64,000 bases of DNA from Ignavibacteriales bacterium (GCA_026390595.1 JAPLFQ010000022.1:124001-188000); one strand, 5' to 3'; shown: positions 1 through 8,280, counted from the stretch's first letter. Program-made: numbers and translations. The notes: generated by a model not told the origin, from the sequence alone.

Positions 1-588
1 TGTGCTCGAGAGGCTTATCCTGTTGGGCACCGGATAAGTCACCTTCACGTCGTCAAGCATACTGTAAATGATGAACAGAATCTGATCAAAAATCACTTTG
101 GTAAACTTTGAGTCGTCCTTTTCCTGAACCGTTCCCAACACTCCCACAAGTCTGTCCCAATCCACTTTGTTCTTCTGATTGGACCTGTTCTTGTCGGTGA
201 TTGAGTCGCAGCGCAATGGGTTGTTCACATATGGCTCAGTAGAGCCACCGAGGACTTTATGATTCCTGACGTCAAATGGAACGATCACTTCGTGCGCTAT
301 GCTTCTAGCATCAAAAGAGCCAGGCGAGTCAAACGATTTTTGGATTGAACGACAGTCAAGATTGGGATCCACACACTTGCAGAGGACCTGGGTTGGCAAA
401 ACGTATCGGTACGTTTTCGTGGAGCTTCTTAGACAAGCACTTATGTCTTCCTTCAGCTTCTGGTGTTCGCTTATTAACGGCTCTACTATACCTCCCTCGG
501 TCCGGAGAGCTTCCATTTCGGTCCACCGGAGATTCAAGAAGTCAACACACTCTTGTGAGAAAGATACGTATTCTACTTTTTTGGCCAT
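1..588 (-). CDS. SacI-family type II restriction endonuclease (partial, 3' end outside window)
   Basis: The frame is open from an ATG at 588 down to base 1, giving 196 codons with no stop, so the C-terminus lies outside the window. Residues about 64-150 contain YRYVLPTQVLCK, CVDPNLDCRS, FDARSIAHEVIVPFD and GSTEPYVNNPLR. I recognise these as the pattern of SacI-type endonucleases (Pfam RE_SacI), whose prototype cuts GAGCTC. The start codon lies inside the last 16 bases of the adjacent adenine methyltransferase gene, which fits a coupled restriction-modification pair. Base composition is low in G+C compared with the rest of the window, which suggests acquisition by transfer. The family call rests on remembered motifs. 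The recognition site of this enzyme is not known. Confidence 0.72.
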   Translation of the reverse strand, partial: MAKKVEYVSFSQECVDFLNLRWTEMEALRTEGGIVEPLISEHQKLKEDISACLRSSTKTYRYVLPTQVLCKCVDPNLDCRSIQKSFDSPGSFDARSIAHEVIVPFDVRNHKVLGGSTEPYVNNPLRCDSITDKNRSNQKNKVDWDRLVGVLGTVQEKDDSKFTKVIFDQILFIIYSMLDDVKVTYPVPNRISLSST

Positions 589-1436
589 CTGTAGTTTGTC
601 CACAACACTTCAGTTCGGTCAGCCTTAATAGACAGTGCCTTCTTCGTTCTAGCTGTATGAACATGCCAACCCTTGTATAGTCGATCCATCAATTCACACT
701 TGTATCCAGAGACCGCCACCTTTCCCTTGACCGTTTTCAGAAGAGCCGCTAGCCTTTCGTGGTCCCCATCTTTCATTTCGAAACCATAAGCCTTGGAATC
801 TCCCCTTGATTCGTGAGGATACGGGGGATCACAATAGAATAATGTCTCTTTGCTGTCGTATCGCCGAATGACATCGAGCGCATGATCGTTTTCAATCTGA
901 ACTCGGAGAAGCCTTGATGCGATATACTCCAAAGCTTCAACGCTGCCCAACCATCTGGACACTGCACCAGCCATCCCGGCCCGAGAAGTTGCGAGGCAAT
1001 TCGCCCATCTTCCAACGGACGCAGTCTGAGCAAGTCCAGTTCTGACTTGTCGGGCTCGTACGAAGAACCTCCTTGCTCTCTCGATCTCGGAGAGATCTCT
1101 CCCGTTGCCATTAGACTCTATCGCGATTTGAAACTCCTCGCGAGAAAACGGAGTCATTCCAATTGAATAAATAAGTTTCTCTTTTTCCTTCCGTAGGACC
1201 TTAAAGAAATTAACTACTTCTCCGTCAACGTCATTGTATGTTTCGACCGGTGAAGGCCTTTTATTAAGGAGAACAGCTGCCGACCCTCCAAATGGTTCAC
1301 AGTAGTGAACGGATTCGGGGAGAAGTGGCAGAAGCCAATCTAAGTGGCTGAATTTTCCTCCATACCAGCCAAATGCGATCAGTTTCTTTTGCCTACTTTG
1401 AATCGGCCTATCGCTTCTCAATACCAGTTGGGACAT
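573..1436 (-). CDS. D12-class DNA adenine N6-methyltransferase
   Basis: This 287-residue protein transfers a methyl group from S-adenosylmethionine to adenine in DNA. Near the N-terminus WYGGKFSHLDWLLPLLP and YCEPFGGSAAVLLNK form the SAM-binding motif I region of Dam-like (D12) enzymes. The catalytic motif IV appears as FYCDPPYPHESRG at about residue 200. The start at 1436 is preceded by AAGGAG at a good distance. The stop overlaps the start of the SacI-like endonuclease by 16 bases, so this is probably the protecting methylase of that system. It could also act as an orphan methylase. The gene is A/T-rich: 23 of 60 bases are G or C at 1141-1200. Confidence 0.9.
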   Translation of the reverse strand: MSQLVLRSDRPIQSRQKKLIAFGWYGGKFSHLDWLLPLLPESVHYCEPFGGSAAVLLNKRPSPVETYNDVDGEVVNFFKVLRKEKEKLIYSIGMTPFSREEFQIAIESNGNGRDLSEIERARRFFVRARQVRTGLAQTASVGRWANCLATSRAGMAGAVSRWLGSVEALEYIASRLLRVQIENDHALDVIRRYDSKETLFYCDPPYPHESRGDSKAYGFEMKDGDHERLAALLKTVKGKVAVSGYKCELMDRLYKGWHVHTARTKKALSIKADRTEVLWTNYRWPKK

Positions 1437-1751
1437 TGATTTCTCCTTCTGAATCCAATATATCGCATCTTCGCAAAGGTATCAAGAAGAGAGATAGAAT
1501 TCGCTTGGCAAACTCGGTTCTCAGTCCTTGGATCCTACACCTTGTTGTCCGCCCATCGTTTCTTGACTCTGGCTGATCTTTGGTGAACTGAGGATTATTC
1601 AAGCGAGGTTGGGAGATCTCCCGACGAGCATGGGGGCCTCGCTTCCTCCCTCACCATTCATTCCCGTTCATGAGCCCCGCCCAACCGTGTTGTTTGAACA
1701 GGGTGGTCTACTTATGAAGATTCACAAGCGGTATCGAAGCGTGTATGCGGA
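1437..1751. other. Intergenic region upstream of the restriction-modification pair
   Basis: No convincing gene is visible. The region holds the upstream sequence of the methyltransferase gene and the 3' flank of the oxidoreductase. A perfect 12-base palindrome, GGGAGATCTCCC, lies at 1611-1622. It is within a larger imperfect dyad of GCGAGG and cctcgc-like bases. It could be an operator or a remnant of an insertion boundary, but nothing decides this. Confidence 0.4.
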
Positions 1752-2864
1752 CTACAAGAGGAGTTTTTCAACATACCTCGCTATCGCAGCGGAAGCAGTC
1801 AGCGCAGGAGATTCCATACCGATCAGGTTAATGAAGCCCTCCAACCCCCTCTCCTTTTCATGCACGATGACCCAATCTTTCTCCGGCTCCCCTTTTCGCT
1901 GCAGCTTGGGTCTGATGCCGCTCATGTCGGGTACAATGTCCTCATCCGTAATGGAAGGAAGGATTTTTCGCACGGACTCTGCGAACACCGCTCGTTTCGA
2001 TTCCGCCACCGAATAGTCGGTGTTCAGCTCGTCCATGTAATCCGTGTCAGGACCCATGCGGAGGCGCCCGCCGGTATCGATGACAACGTGGACACCGAGC
2101 GTTTCCTTGTTGGGAACCGGGTATACGAGCCGTGAGACAAGTTTTGCCTTGGAGGAGACGACAGAGAAATACGACCCTTTCGCATACACCATGCGATACC
2201 CGGCTTTGTCGATATCGATGCCCGCCAGCGCTGCAACACGATCAGAATAAAGGCCCGCGGAATTGATCACCTTCTCACTCGTGAACGTGGATCGCTGCCC
2301 CCCTTCGCTCACCGTGATCGCATACTCTCCCCCACTCTTCTCAATTCCCACTACTTCGCAATGATGCTGCACTGTGACTCCATTGTTGACTGCGATTCGA
2401 TAGTAACAATCCATCAGCTCGTGTGCGCTAACAATACCAGTCGTCGGCGAAAAGATCGACCCGACCGTATTGATGTGTGGTTCAAGCTTCAACGTCTGTT
2501 CCTTCGTGAGCATCTCAAGGGGAACGCCGTTCTTCCTCCCGATCTGCAATGTCTCTTCGAGAATCTTCATCTCACGCTCATTCGTCGCCGTAATGAGCTT
2601 CGTGATCCGGTTATGCCCCACGTCGTGCTTCCTGCAGATCGCATAAAGCTCGTCCCGCCCCTCGACACAGAGCGTGGCTTTGAGCGAACCCGGATTGTAG
2701 TAAATGCCGGCGTGAATCACCTCGCTGTTCCGGCTGGAAGTCTCCATGCCGTACTTTTCGTTCTTCTCGAGGATGAGCAGGTTGGGATGTTTTTCCGAAA
2801 GCCGGGCGGCAACCGCCAGGCCAACAACTCCGGCACCGATTACAGCTACTTCAAAATCGGCCAT
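1752..2864 (-). CDS. FAD-dependent oxidoreductase, L-2-hydroxyglutarate dehydrogenase-like
   Basis: The 370-residue protein begins MADFEVAVIGAGVVGLAVA, a dinucleotide-binding fold for FAD. I place the start there because an upstream extension would precede the Rossmann fold with unrelated residues. RNSEVIHAGIYYNPGSLK (about residues 47-64) and TTGIVSAHELM match the DAO-fold group containing LhgO/L2HGDH, which oxidises L-2-hydroxyglutarate. The C-terminal LGVHVVIDTGG and MGPDTDYMDE differ from canonical LhgO, so the substrate is uncertain; it may oxidise another 2-hydroxy acid or amine. There is no signal peptide. It is transcribed away from the nitrilase-family gene across a 320-base spacer. 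Confidence 0.82.
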   Translation of the reverse strand: MADFEVAVIGAGVVGLAVAARLSEKHPNLLILEKNEKYGMETSSRNSEVIHAGIYYNPGSLKATLCVEGRDELYAICRKHDVGHNRITKLITATNEREMKILEETLQIGRKNGVPLEMLTKEQTLKLEPHINTVGSIFSPTTGIVSAHELMDCYYRIAVNNGVTVQHHCEVVGIEKSGGEYAITVSEGGQRSTFTSEKVINSAGLYSDRVAALAGIDIDKAGYRMVYAKGSYFSVVSSKAKLVSRLVYPVPNKETLGVHVVIDTGGRLRMGPDTDYMDELNTDYSVAESKRAVFAESVRKILPSITDEDIVPDMSGIRPKLQRKGEPEKDWVIVHEKERGLEGFINLIGMESPALTASAAIARYVEKLLL

Positions 2865-3184
2865 AGTGAGGGTCAAGTCTGGATTGTTCCACATTCGTTG
2901 ACAGCGTATGGAATAGTACCAAAAAACCAAACGAAACGACAGGACAAATCCGGCGTCACCACACATATCACGATCGTGAACATCCCGTGGTCCTTCCGCC
3001 TGCTGCTTACCGCCGGCTGCTTCCTGTCCTCGGTCGCGAACATTCCGAGATTAGTCTGCCTGCTGCCCGCTGCAGGCTGTTTTCTGTTTTACTCTTTCCT
3101 CATTCATTGCTACTATGGATTGCGACTGTATCTGGGAGCGAGTTTCCCAATTCACTCCCACAAAATCGGAATGAAAGGGACCTG
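2865..3184. repeat. Divergent intergenic spacer with a duplicated GC-rich phrase
   Basis: This spacer lies between two divergently transcribed genes and must contain both promoters; I cannot place either with confidence. At about 2998-3033 and 3057-3088 there are two diverged direct copies of a phrase of the form GCCTGCTGC...GGCTG..TTCTGT. Related CCTGCCGGCAGGCAGG text recurs at 4100-4115. AAAGGGA at 3174-3180 is the ribosome binding site of the downstream gene. Confidence 0.4.
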
Positions 3185-4003
3185 ATGAGAATAGCTTTGA
3201 TTCAGCAACGCGCAACCAACGACAAAGCAGCCAATGTCCGAAAGGGCCTGCAGGCAGCGGAAGAAGCCGCCAGGCAAGGTGCCCAACTTATTTGCTTTGC
3301 CGAGCTCGCCTTTGAGCCCTTCTATCCGCAGGAGATAGCATCCGGCAATGTCGCTGACCTGGCCGAGGCCATTCCCGGTCCGACAACTGAAGCCTTCCAA
3401 ACGCTCGCCCGGAAATACCGCACAGCGTTCGTTCTCAATCTTTTCGAGCGGGATGGAGAACGAACATACGATACGTCGCCGGTCATTGCGAGCGACGGAG
3501 CGTTACTGGGCAGAACGCGCATGATTCATGTGACCGACTACACATGCTTTCACGAGAAGGGATACTATGCGCCGGGTGACAGCGGAGCGCCGGTCTACGG
3601 CACGGAATTCGGCAGAGTTGGTGTCGCCATCTGCTATGACCGGCATTACCCGGAATACATGCGCGCACTGGCCCTCGCAGGCGCCCAGATTGTCGTTATT
3701 CCACAGGCAGGGGCTGTTGACGAGTGGCCCGAGGGACTGTACGAAGCCGAGATGCGTGTCGCGGCGTTCCAGAACGGATATTTCACCGCGCTCTGCAATC
3801 GTGTCGGCAAGGAGCCGAAGCTGGAATTCGGAGGCGAGTCGTTCGTCTGCGATCCCGACGGACGAGTCATTGCACGCGCAGGAAAGGGACGCGAGGAGAT
3901 ACTCTTCTGCGATCTCGACCTGAGTATGATCGAACGATCACATGCACAGAAACTTTTTCTGCGTGACCGACGACCGGAGCTGTACGGGAAATGGCTTAAG
4001 TGA
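3185..4003 (+). CDS. Nitrilase-family carbon-nitrogen hydrolase with Met at the usual catalytic Lys position
   Basis: This 272-residue cytoplasmic protein belongs to the carbon-nitrogen hydrolase family, nearest in feel to N-carbamoylputrescine amidase and beta-ureidopropionase. The active-site Glu lies in CFAELAFEPF (E40) and the nucleophile in GVAICYDRHYP (C150). The segment normally holding the catalytic Lys (GxYRKxHxPD) reads GRTRMIHVTDY here, putting Met113 where Lys is expected. The following CFHEKGYYAPGD aligns without a gap, so misalignment is unlikely. I chose the ATG at 3185 because AAAGGGA precedes it and the protein starts as the family does. The substrate is unknown. It may be an unusual amidase subgroup or a non-catalytic relative. 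Confidence 0.85.
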   Translation: MRIALIQQRATNDKAANVRKGLQAAEEAARQGAQLICFAELAFEPFYPQEIASGNVADLAEAIPGPTTEAFQTLARKYRTAFVLNLFERDGERTYDTSPVIASDGALLGRTRMIHVTDYTCFHEKGYYAPGDSGAPVYGTEFGRVGVAICYDRHYPEYMRALALAGAQIVVIPQAGAVDEWPEGLYEAEMRVAAFQNGYFTALCNRVGKEPKLEFGGESFVCDPDGRVIARAGKGREEILFCDLDLSMIERSHAQKLFLRDRRPELYGKWLK

Positions 4004-4326
4004 CTCCCGGGCCAAATCCTCCGCCGGAGGCGCCAGCCCGCCGCATTGAGTTCTTGAGGCCGGCAGGGATCCACCTTTGGCGGAGAAATCCGAATATCGC
4101 CTGCCGGCAGGCAGGAAACACGAAACAAATTCTAGATCCGAAAAACAAAGTTGACGCGGCGAAATGCGGGGCGGGCAGGCAGGTGAAGCCATGAACCTGC
4201 TGATCTATGATTTCGAGCATCGGATTTGTTTCGGATTTCGTTTTTCGTGCTTCGAGTTCAGCGCCTCGAATTTGATTGGGATTTAGCATTTCGTATTTCG
4301 GATTTTGAAATAGACTGAGCGCTACA
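4004..4326. repeat. Intergenic spacer with palindromic CCTGCCGGCAGG and ATTTCG-type degenerate repeats
   Basis: No gene is visible. Around 4100 there is CCTGCCGGCAGGCAGG, with a second GGGCAGGCAGG near 4170. From about 4210 to 4310 the text repeats variants of CGGATTT, CGTATTTCG and GCTTCGAGTTC. I looked for a yybP-ykoY manganese riboswitch before mntP and did not find one. Confidence 0.5.
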
Positions 4327-4884
4327 ATGAGCAATCTCGAAAGCCTCATCCTTGCGTTTTCACTGTCTCTTGACGCAATGGCCGTCGCGCTGGCGTTGAG
4401 CGCAGCAGGTCATCTCGGCAACACGCGTGCAAAGTTCCGTATCGCATTCCACTTCGGCCTCTTTCAGTTCCTGATGCCGGTTGCCGGCTGGGCCATTGGG
4501 ACCCGGATCGAGCCTTACATCAAGTTGTTCGATCACTGGATCGCTGCCGGCCTTCTTGCATTCGTGGCCATACGTATGATCCGATCCGCGAACGAGCCCC
4601 CCGACACGCGGTCGGCAAATGACCCCAGTCGCGGATGGACCCTCGTGACGCTTTCAACCGCCACAAGCATCGATGCACTCGCTGTCGGACTCGGACTCGC
4701 CGCACTCCGGATTTCCGTCTGGTATCCAAGCGTCGTTATCGGACTCATTACACTGGCGCTCTCGACACTCGCGATCTTGCTGGGCGAGCGGGCCGGAAGC
4801 AAGCTCGGCAAGCATGGTCAAATCCTGGGAGGAATCGTCCTTCTCCTGATAGCTCTCAAGATCGTTGTCACCCACAATCCCTAG
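4327..4884 (+). CDS. mntP: Manganese efflux pump MntP
   Basis: MntP exports Mn(II) across the inner membrane. The 185-residue protein has two homologous halves, each with three membrane helices. The first contains SLDAMAVALAL (about residues 14-24) and the second TSIDALAVGLGL (about 115-126); these Asp-containing repeats are the family hallmark. A polar loop, RSANEPPDTRSANDPS, links the halves. Length agrees with E. coli MntP (188 residues). The gene stands alone between two repeat-bearing spacers. Confidence 0.93.
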   Translation: MSNLESLILAFSLSLDAMAVALALSAAGHLGNTRAKFRIAFHFGLFQFLMPVAGWAIGTRIEPYIKLFDHWIAAGLLAFVAIRMIRSANEPPDTRSANDPSRGWTLVTLSTATSIDALAVGLGLAALRISVWYPSVVIGLITLALSTLAILLGERAGSKLGKHGQILGGIVLLLIALKIVVTHNP

Positions 4885-5245
4885 CTGCATCCTGAGGGGC
4901 GAGATCCTCTCGCGGTCATATCTCCCGACAGGTTGCACTTCCTCCCTTTCGCTCTAATCACCGTCCGGGCAACAATTTACCATTGGTGACGCCGCGACCT
5001 TTTTCCGTGAACAAGAGAAGCTGGCTCCGCACTACCAGCCTTGAGGTTTGATGAGGAAATAGTACATTTGGGAAGACCTTGGTGATGCGTTCAGAGTACT
5101 CGGAGGTCTGTCCTGCGGGTTCAAAAAGCAGGAACAGGAGTAATCCTACCAAGCGATTGAGAGGCCAACGCCCGGAAGAATAGACCTTCGTGGTAGTTTC
5201 ACTCTTTGTGTCTTCGTGGTTTATTTCAAGATCGAGGAGTACATC
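4885..5245. repeat. Intergenic spacer with CTTCGTGTCTTCGTGG-type repeat
   Basis: No gene is supported. At 5186-5222 the phrase CTTCGTGG is followed by CTTTGTGTCTTCGTGGTTT, a pair of near-identical units. The opposite strand reads as the familiar spurious peptide pattern NHEDTKS. GAGGA at 5235-5239 is the ribosome binding site of the following gene. Confidence 0.5.
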
Positions 5246-5722
5246 ATGACAGAGACCATCCAATTCAAACTCAACGGCAAATCCGTGCAACTGACCGCCG
5301 ACACAGATCGCATGCTTCTGTGGGTTCTCCGGACCGATTTGGGGTTGACGGGGACGAAATTCGGTTGCGGCGAGAGCTTCTGCGGGGCGTGCACTGTCCT
5401 CGTCAACGAGCTTGCAGTTCGATCATGCTCTACCCCCCTCAAGTACGTGCACAACACGGAGGTTGTCACCATCGAAGGACTCTCGAAGGACGGAAAACTC
5501 CACCCCTTGCAGAAAGCGTTTATGGACCACGACGCCCTTCAATGCGGCTACTGCACACCGGGCATGATCATGAACGCATACTCCCTGCTCAAGAAACATC
5601 CGCAGCCGTCGGATGCGGAGATCGTCGAAGGGATGGACGACAACTTCTGTCGCTGCGGAGCGCATCCTCGTATCGTGCAGGCGATTCACGCAGCCGCCAA
5701 AGACCTGAGAGGAGGGCTCTGA
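5246..5722 (+). CDS. 2Fe-2S subunit of a molybdenum hydroxylase (isoquinoline 1-oxidoreductase alpha-like)
   Basis: This 158-residue electron-transfer subunit carries two [2Fe-2S] clusters. The N-terminal plant-ferredoxin-like domain has GCGESFCGACTVLV with a further Cys in AVRSCSTPL. The C-terminal helical domain has QCGYCTPGMIM and NFCRCGAHPRI. This is the small subunit of the xanthine dehydrogenase family in the two-subunit form, such as IorA or aldehyde dehydrogenases. The start at 5246 follows GAGGAG; a start 30 bases upstream would add residues without a ribosome binding site. The large subunit follows one base after the stop, so the two are co-transcribed. Confidence 0.92.
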   Translation: MTETIQFKLNGKSVQLTADTDRMLLWVLRTDLGLTGTKFGCGESFCGACTVLVNELAVRSCSTPLKYVHNTEVVTIEGLSKDGKLHPLQKAFMDHDALQCGYCTPGMIMNAYSLLKKHPQPSDAEIVEGMDDNFCRCGAHPRIVQAIHAAAKDLRGGL

Positions 5723-5723
5723 G

Positions 5724-7883
5724 ATGAACAACGATGAACACACAGGCCTCGAGTTTCTCGAACAGCCATCCGGCAATGATCTCACCCGACGCGATTTCTT
5801 CAAATCGGCAGGAGGCGGCATCTTCCTCCTCTTCACCATTGGAGATTCACTGTTCGCAGGCCAGGAGAGACAAGGGAGACCACAACGTGGAGTTCCTACC
5901 GACTTCAATGCATTCCTGAAAATCGGTGAGGATGGACGCGTTTCATGTTATGTGGGAAAGATCGAAATGGGCCAGGGCGTCGTCACTTCGCTCGGACAAA
6001 TGCTCGCGGATGAACTTGATGTGCCGCTCGAGTCTGTGGACATGGTCATGGGCGACACAGACTTGTGTCCATGGGACATGGGGACGTTCGGCTCGTTGTC
6101 GACGCGCTCCTTCGGACCTTCGCTGCGTAAGGCCGGCGCAGAAGCGCGGCAAGTCATGCTGGAACTCGGCTCCGAACATCTCAAAGTCCCGATTGACCGC
6201 CTTACGGCGGAGAACGGTTTCGTGCTCGATGCGGCCGACAGGAAGAACAAAGTCTCGTACGCTCAGCTCGCCAAGGGAAAGAAGATCGAACGCCGCCCCA
6301 CCGGAACGGTGAGCGTCAAGAAACCCGGCGAATTCAAGATCATGAACAAGTCGCTGGTTCGGAGAGATGCGCAGGAGAAGGTGACCGGCAAGGCGAAATA
6401 CGCCGGCGACATCCAGCTCCCCGGTATGCTCCATGCCAGGATCCTCCGGCCGCCTGCCCACGACTCCAAACTTGTCAGCGCTGATATTTCCGAAGCGAAA
6501 CAGGTGGACGGCGTGCAGGTGATCAAAGAAGGGGACTTCATCGCCGTCCTGCATGCGCATCCTGATGTTGCCGATGCCGCACTCTCGAAAATTCAGGCGA
6601 AGTATGATACGCCGAAAACCGATCTCGACGACAAGAACATCTTCGACCACCTTCTGAAGGTCGCTCCTGCGGGAAAAGTGGTCGCGAAGGATGGAAACCT
6701 CCAGGCAGGAGAAAGCGGAGCAAAGACAGTTGTCGAAGCCACGTATTTCAATGACTACGTGGCGCATTCGCCGATGGAGCCGCACACGGCCGTTGCTCAG
6801 GTCGTAGGGGGCAAAGCAACCGTGTGGGCTTCGACCCAGAACCCTTTTACCGCAAAAGAGGAGATCGCAAAAGAGCTCGGCTTCCCGTCCGAAGACGTCA
6901 GAGTGATCACTCCGTTTGTTGGCGGCGGCTTTGGCGGGAAGACGCGCAACCTCCAGGCAGGCGAAGCCGCGCGGCTGTCGAAGCTGACGGGGAAACCGGT
7001 GCAGGTGGCGTACAACAGAAGAGAAGAGTTCTTCTACGATGCCTTCCGCCCGGCAGCGGTGGTGAAAATAAAATCGGGAATCACCGACAAGGGAAAGATC
7101 AGTCTTTGGGATTACCATGTTTATTTTGCGGGCGAGCGGGGATCGCAGATGTTCTACGACATTCCGAACCACAGCACGATTGCTTACAACTCGAGCTGGG
7201 TGGGAGCACCGGGATCGCATCCGTTCGTCACCGGCCCGTGGCGTGCGCCCGGGAACAATACAAACTCCTATGCGCGAGAAATGCAGATCGACATCATGGC
7301 GGAGAAGGCGGGAATGGATCCGGTTAAATTTCGCCTGCAGAACATGGCGAACAAGAAGATGCTCGGAGTCCTGAAGGCAGCCGCGGAGAAATTCGGATGG
7401 AAGCCAGCCAAGTCACCCAGCGGACGGGGATTCGGCGTGGCCTGCGGCGTGGACGCAGGGACGTTTGTGGCATCGATCGCCGAGGTTGAAGTGAACAAAT
7501 CGACAGGCGGCGTACGTGTCAAGAGAGTCGTCTGCGCTCAGGACATGGGATTGGTCATCAACCCCGAAGGTGCCACGATCCAGATGGAGGGGTGCATCAT
7601 GATGGGGCTCGGCTACGCGCTGACAGAGCGGGTGAAGTTCAAAGGTGCCGAGGTTCTTAATCACAACTTCGATTCGTACGAGATACCGAAATTCTCATGG
7701 CTGCCAAAGATAGAGACTGTCATTCTTGACGACAAGGGGGCCGATCCGCAGGGGGGCGGCGAACCTGCGATCGTCATCATGGGAGCCCTCATCGCCAACG
7801 CCATCCATGACGCGGTCGGAGTCCGGCTTTATCAGCTTCCCATGACTCCGGAGAGAATCAAAGAAGCTTTGAAAAAAGGCTAG
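5724..7883 (+). CDS. Molybdopterin-binding large subunit of a molybdenum hydroxylase (isoquinoline 1-oxidoreductase beta-like), Tat-exported
   Basis: The 719-residue catalytic subunit hydroxylates an aldehyde or N-heterocycle using the molybdenum cytosine dinucleotide cofactor. Residues about 24-50 form a twin-arginine signal: TRRDFFK, a hydrophobic stretch, then SLFAGQ. The molybdopterin-binding region includes GKIEMGQGVVTSLGQ, VGGGFGGKTR and GPWRAPGNNTNS. The C-terminal GGGEPAIVIMGALIANA carries the conserved Glu of the family. Length and absence of an FAD subunit fit the IorB type, which passes electrons to cytochromes at the periplasmic face. The small subunit has no signal of its own and probably travels with this one. 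The true substrate is unknown. Confidence 0.9.
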   Translation: MNNDEHTGLEFLEQPSGNDLTRRDFFKSAGGGIFLLFTIGDSLFAGQERQGRPQRGVPTDFNAFLKIGEDGRVSCYVGKIEMGQGVVTSLGQMLADELDVPLESVDMVMGDTDLCPWDMGTFGSLSTRSFGPSLRKAGAEARQVMLELGSEHLKVPIDRLTAENGFVLDAADRKNKVSYAQLAKGKKIERRPTGTVSVKKPGEFKIMNKSLVRRDAQEKVTGKAKYAGDIQLPGMLHARILRPPAHDSKLVSADISEAKQVDGVQVIKEGDFIAVLHAHPDVADAALSKIQAKYDTPKTDLDDKNIFDHLLKVAPAGKVVAKDGNLQAGESGAKTVVEATYFNDYVAHSPMEPHTAVAQVVGGKATVWASTQNPFTAKEEIAKELGFPSEDVRVITPFVGGGFGGKTRNLQAGEAARLSKLTGKPVQVAYNRREEFFYDAFRPAAVVKIKSGITDKGKISLWDYHVYFAGERGSQMFYDIPNHSTIAYNSSWVGAPGSHPFVTGPWRAPGNNTNSYAREMQIDIMAEKAGMDPVKFRLQNMANKKMLGVLKAAAEKFGWKPAKSPSGRGFGVACGVDAGTFVASIAEVEVNKSTGGVRVKRVVCAQDMGLVINPEGATIQMEGCIMMGLGYALTERVKFKGAEVLNHNFDSYEIPKFSWLPKIETVILDDKGADPQGGGEPAIVIMGALIANAIHDAVGVRLYQLPMTPERIKEALKKG

Positions 7884-8280
7884 GATCTCACGACTGCCCG
7901 AAAGGGAAAGAGGGGACTTGCCATAACCGTGTCATCTGAGTGTAAGGAAACGGCACACTGATAACACAGAAGAAATACGAGATAATCACAGTTTGAACAC
8001 TCAGTGGAAATCATTTAGCATCAGCGTCATCAGTGTGCAGTACAATGATGGAGTGCATCACTTTTAGGAACTCGAGAATCCCTACGCTGGTCAGCAATCT
8101 CCAATCTGCTCCCTCCAAATCTGCAAATTGACAATTTGAAGTCTGCAATTTCTTTCGTACAGTCGAGAGGGCTGGAGCGAGCGGCATCGACGTCCTCGGC
8201 CGCTTGCGTGACGGTAGCCCTTGGTGAATAATGAATCACAAACATTCGAATATTGAATATCGAAGGGGTTGGAGACAACG
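7884..8280. repeat. Intergenic spacer with CACTGAT-type inverted repeat and oligonucleotide-like phrases
   Basis: No gene is visible. A perfect 10-base inverted repeat, GCACACTGAT (7953-7962) and ATCAGTGTGC (8029-8038), encloses text rich in ATCA, CAGT and GATAA variants. From 8090 to 8150 there are variants of CAATCT, CAAATCTGC and AATTTGAAGTCTGCAATTT. From 8225 to 8265 there are ATTCGAATATTGAATATCG-type words. GGAG at 8271-8274 is the ribosome binding site for the next gene. Confidence 0.5.

Noticed and set aside
4004-4326. Possible yybP-ykoY manganese riboswitch before mntP
   Set aside because: The spacer is made of repeat-like text, and I found neither the conserved loop sequences nor the expected helices.
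4958-5290. 110-codon minus-strand frame reading NHEDTKSET
   Set aside because: It is a translation of the CTTCGTG-type repeat and overlaps the true start of the iron-sulfur subunit gene.
5943-7220. 425-codon open frame antisense to the molybdenum hydroxylase large subunit
   Set aside because: It is opposite a gene with clear family motifs, has no ribosome binding site or recognisable domain, and reflects codon bias of the real gene.
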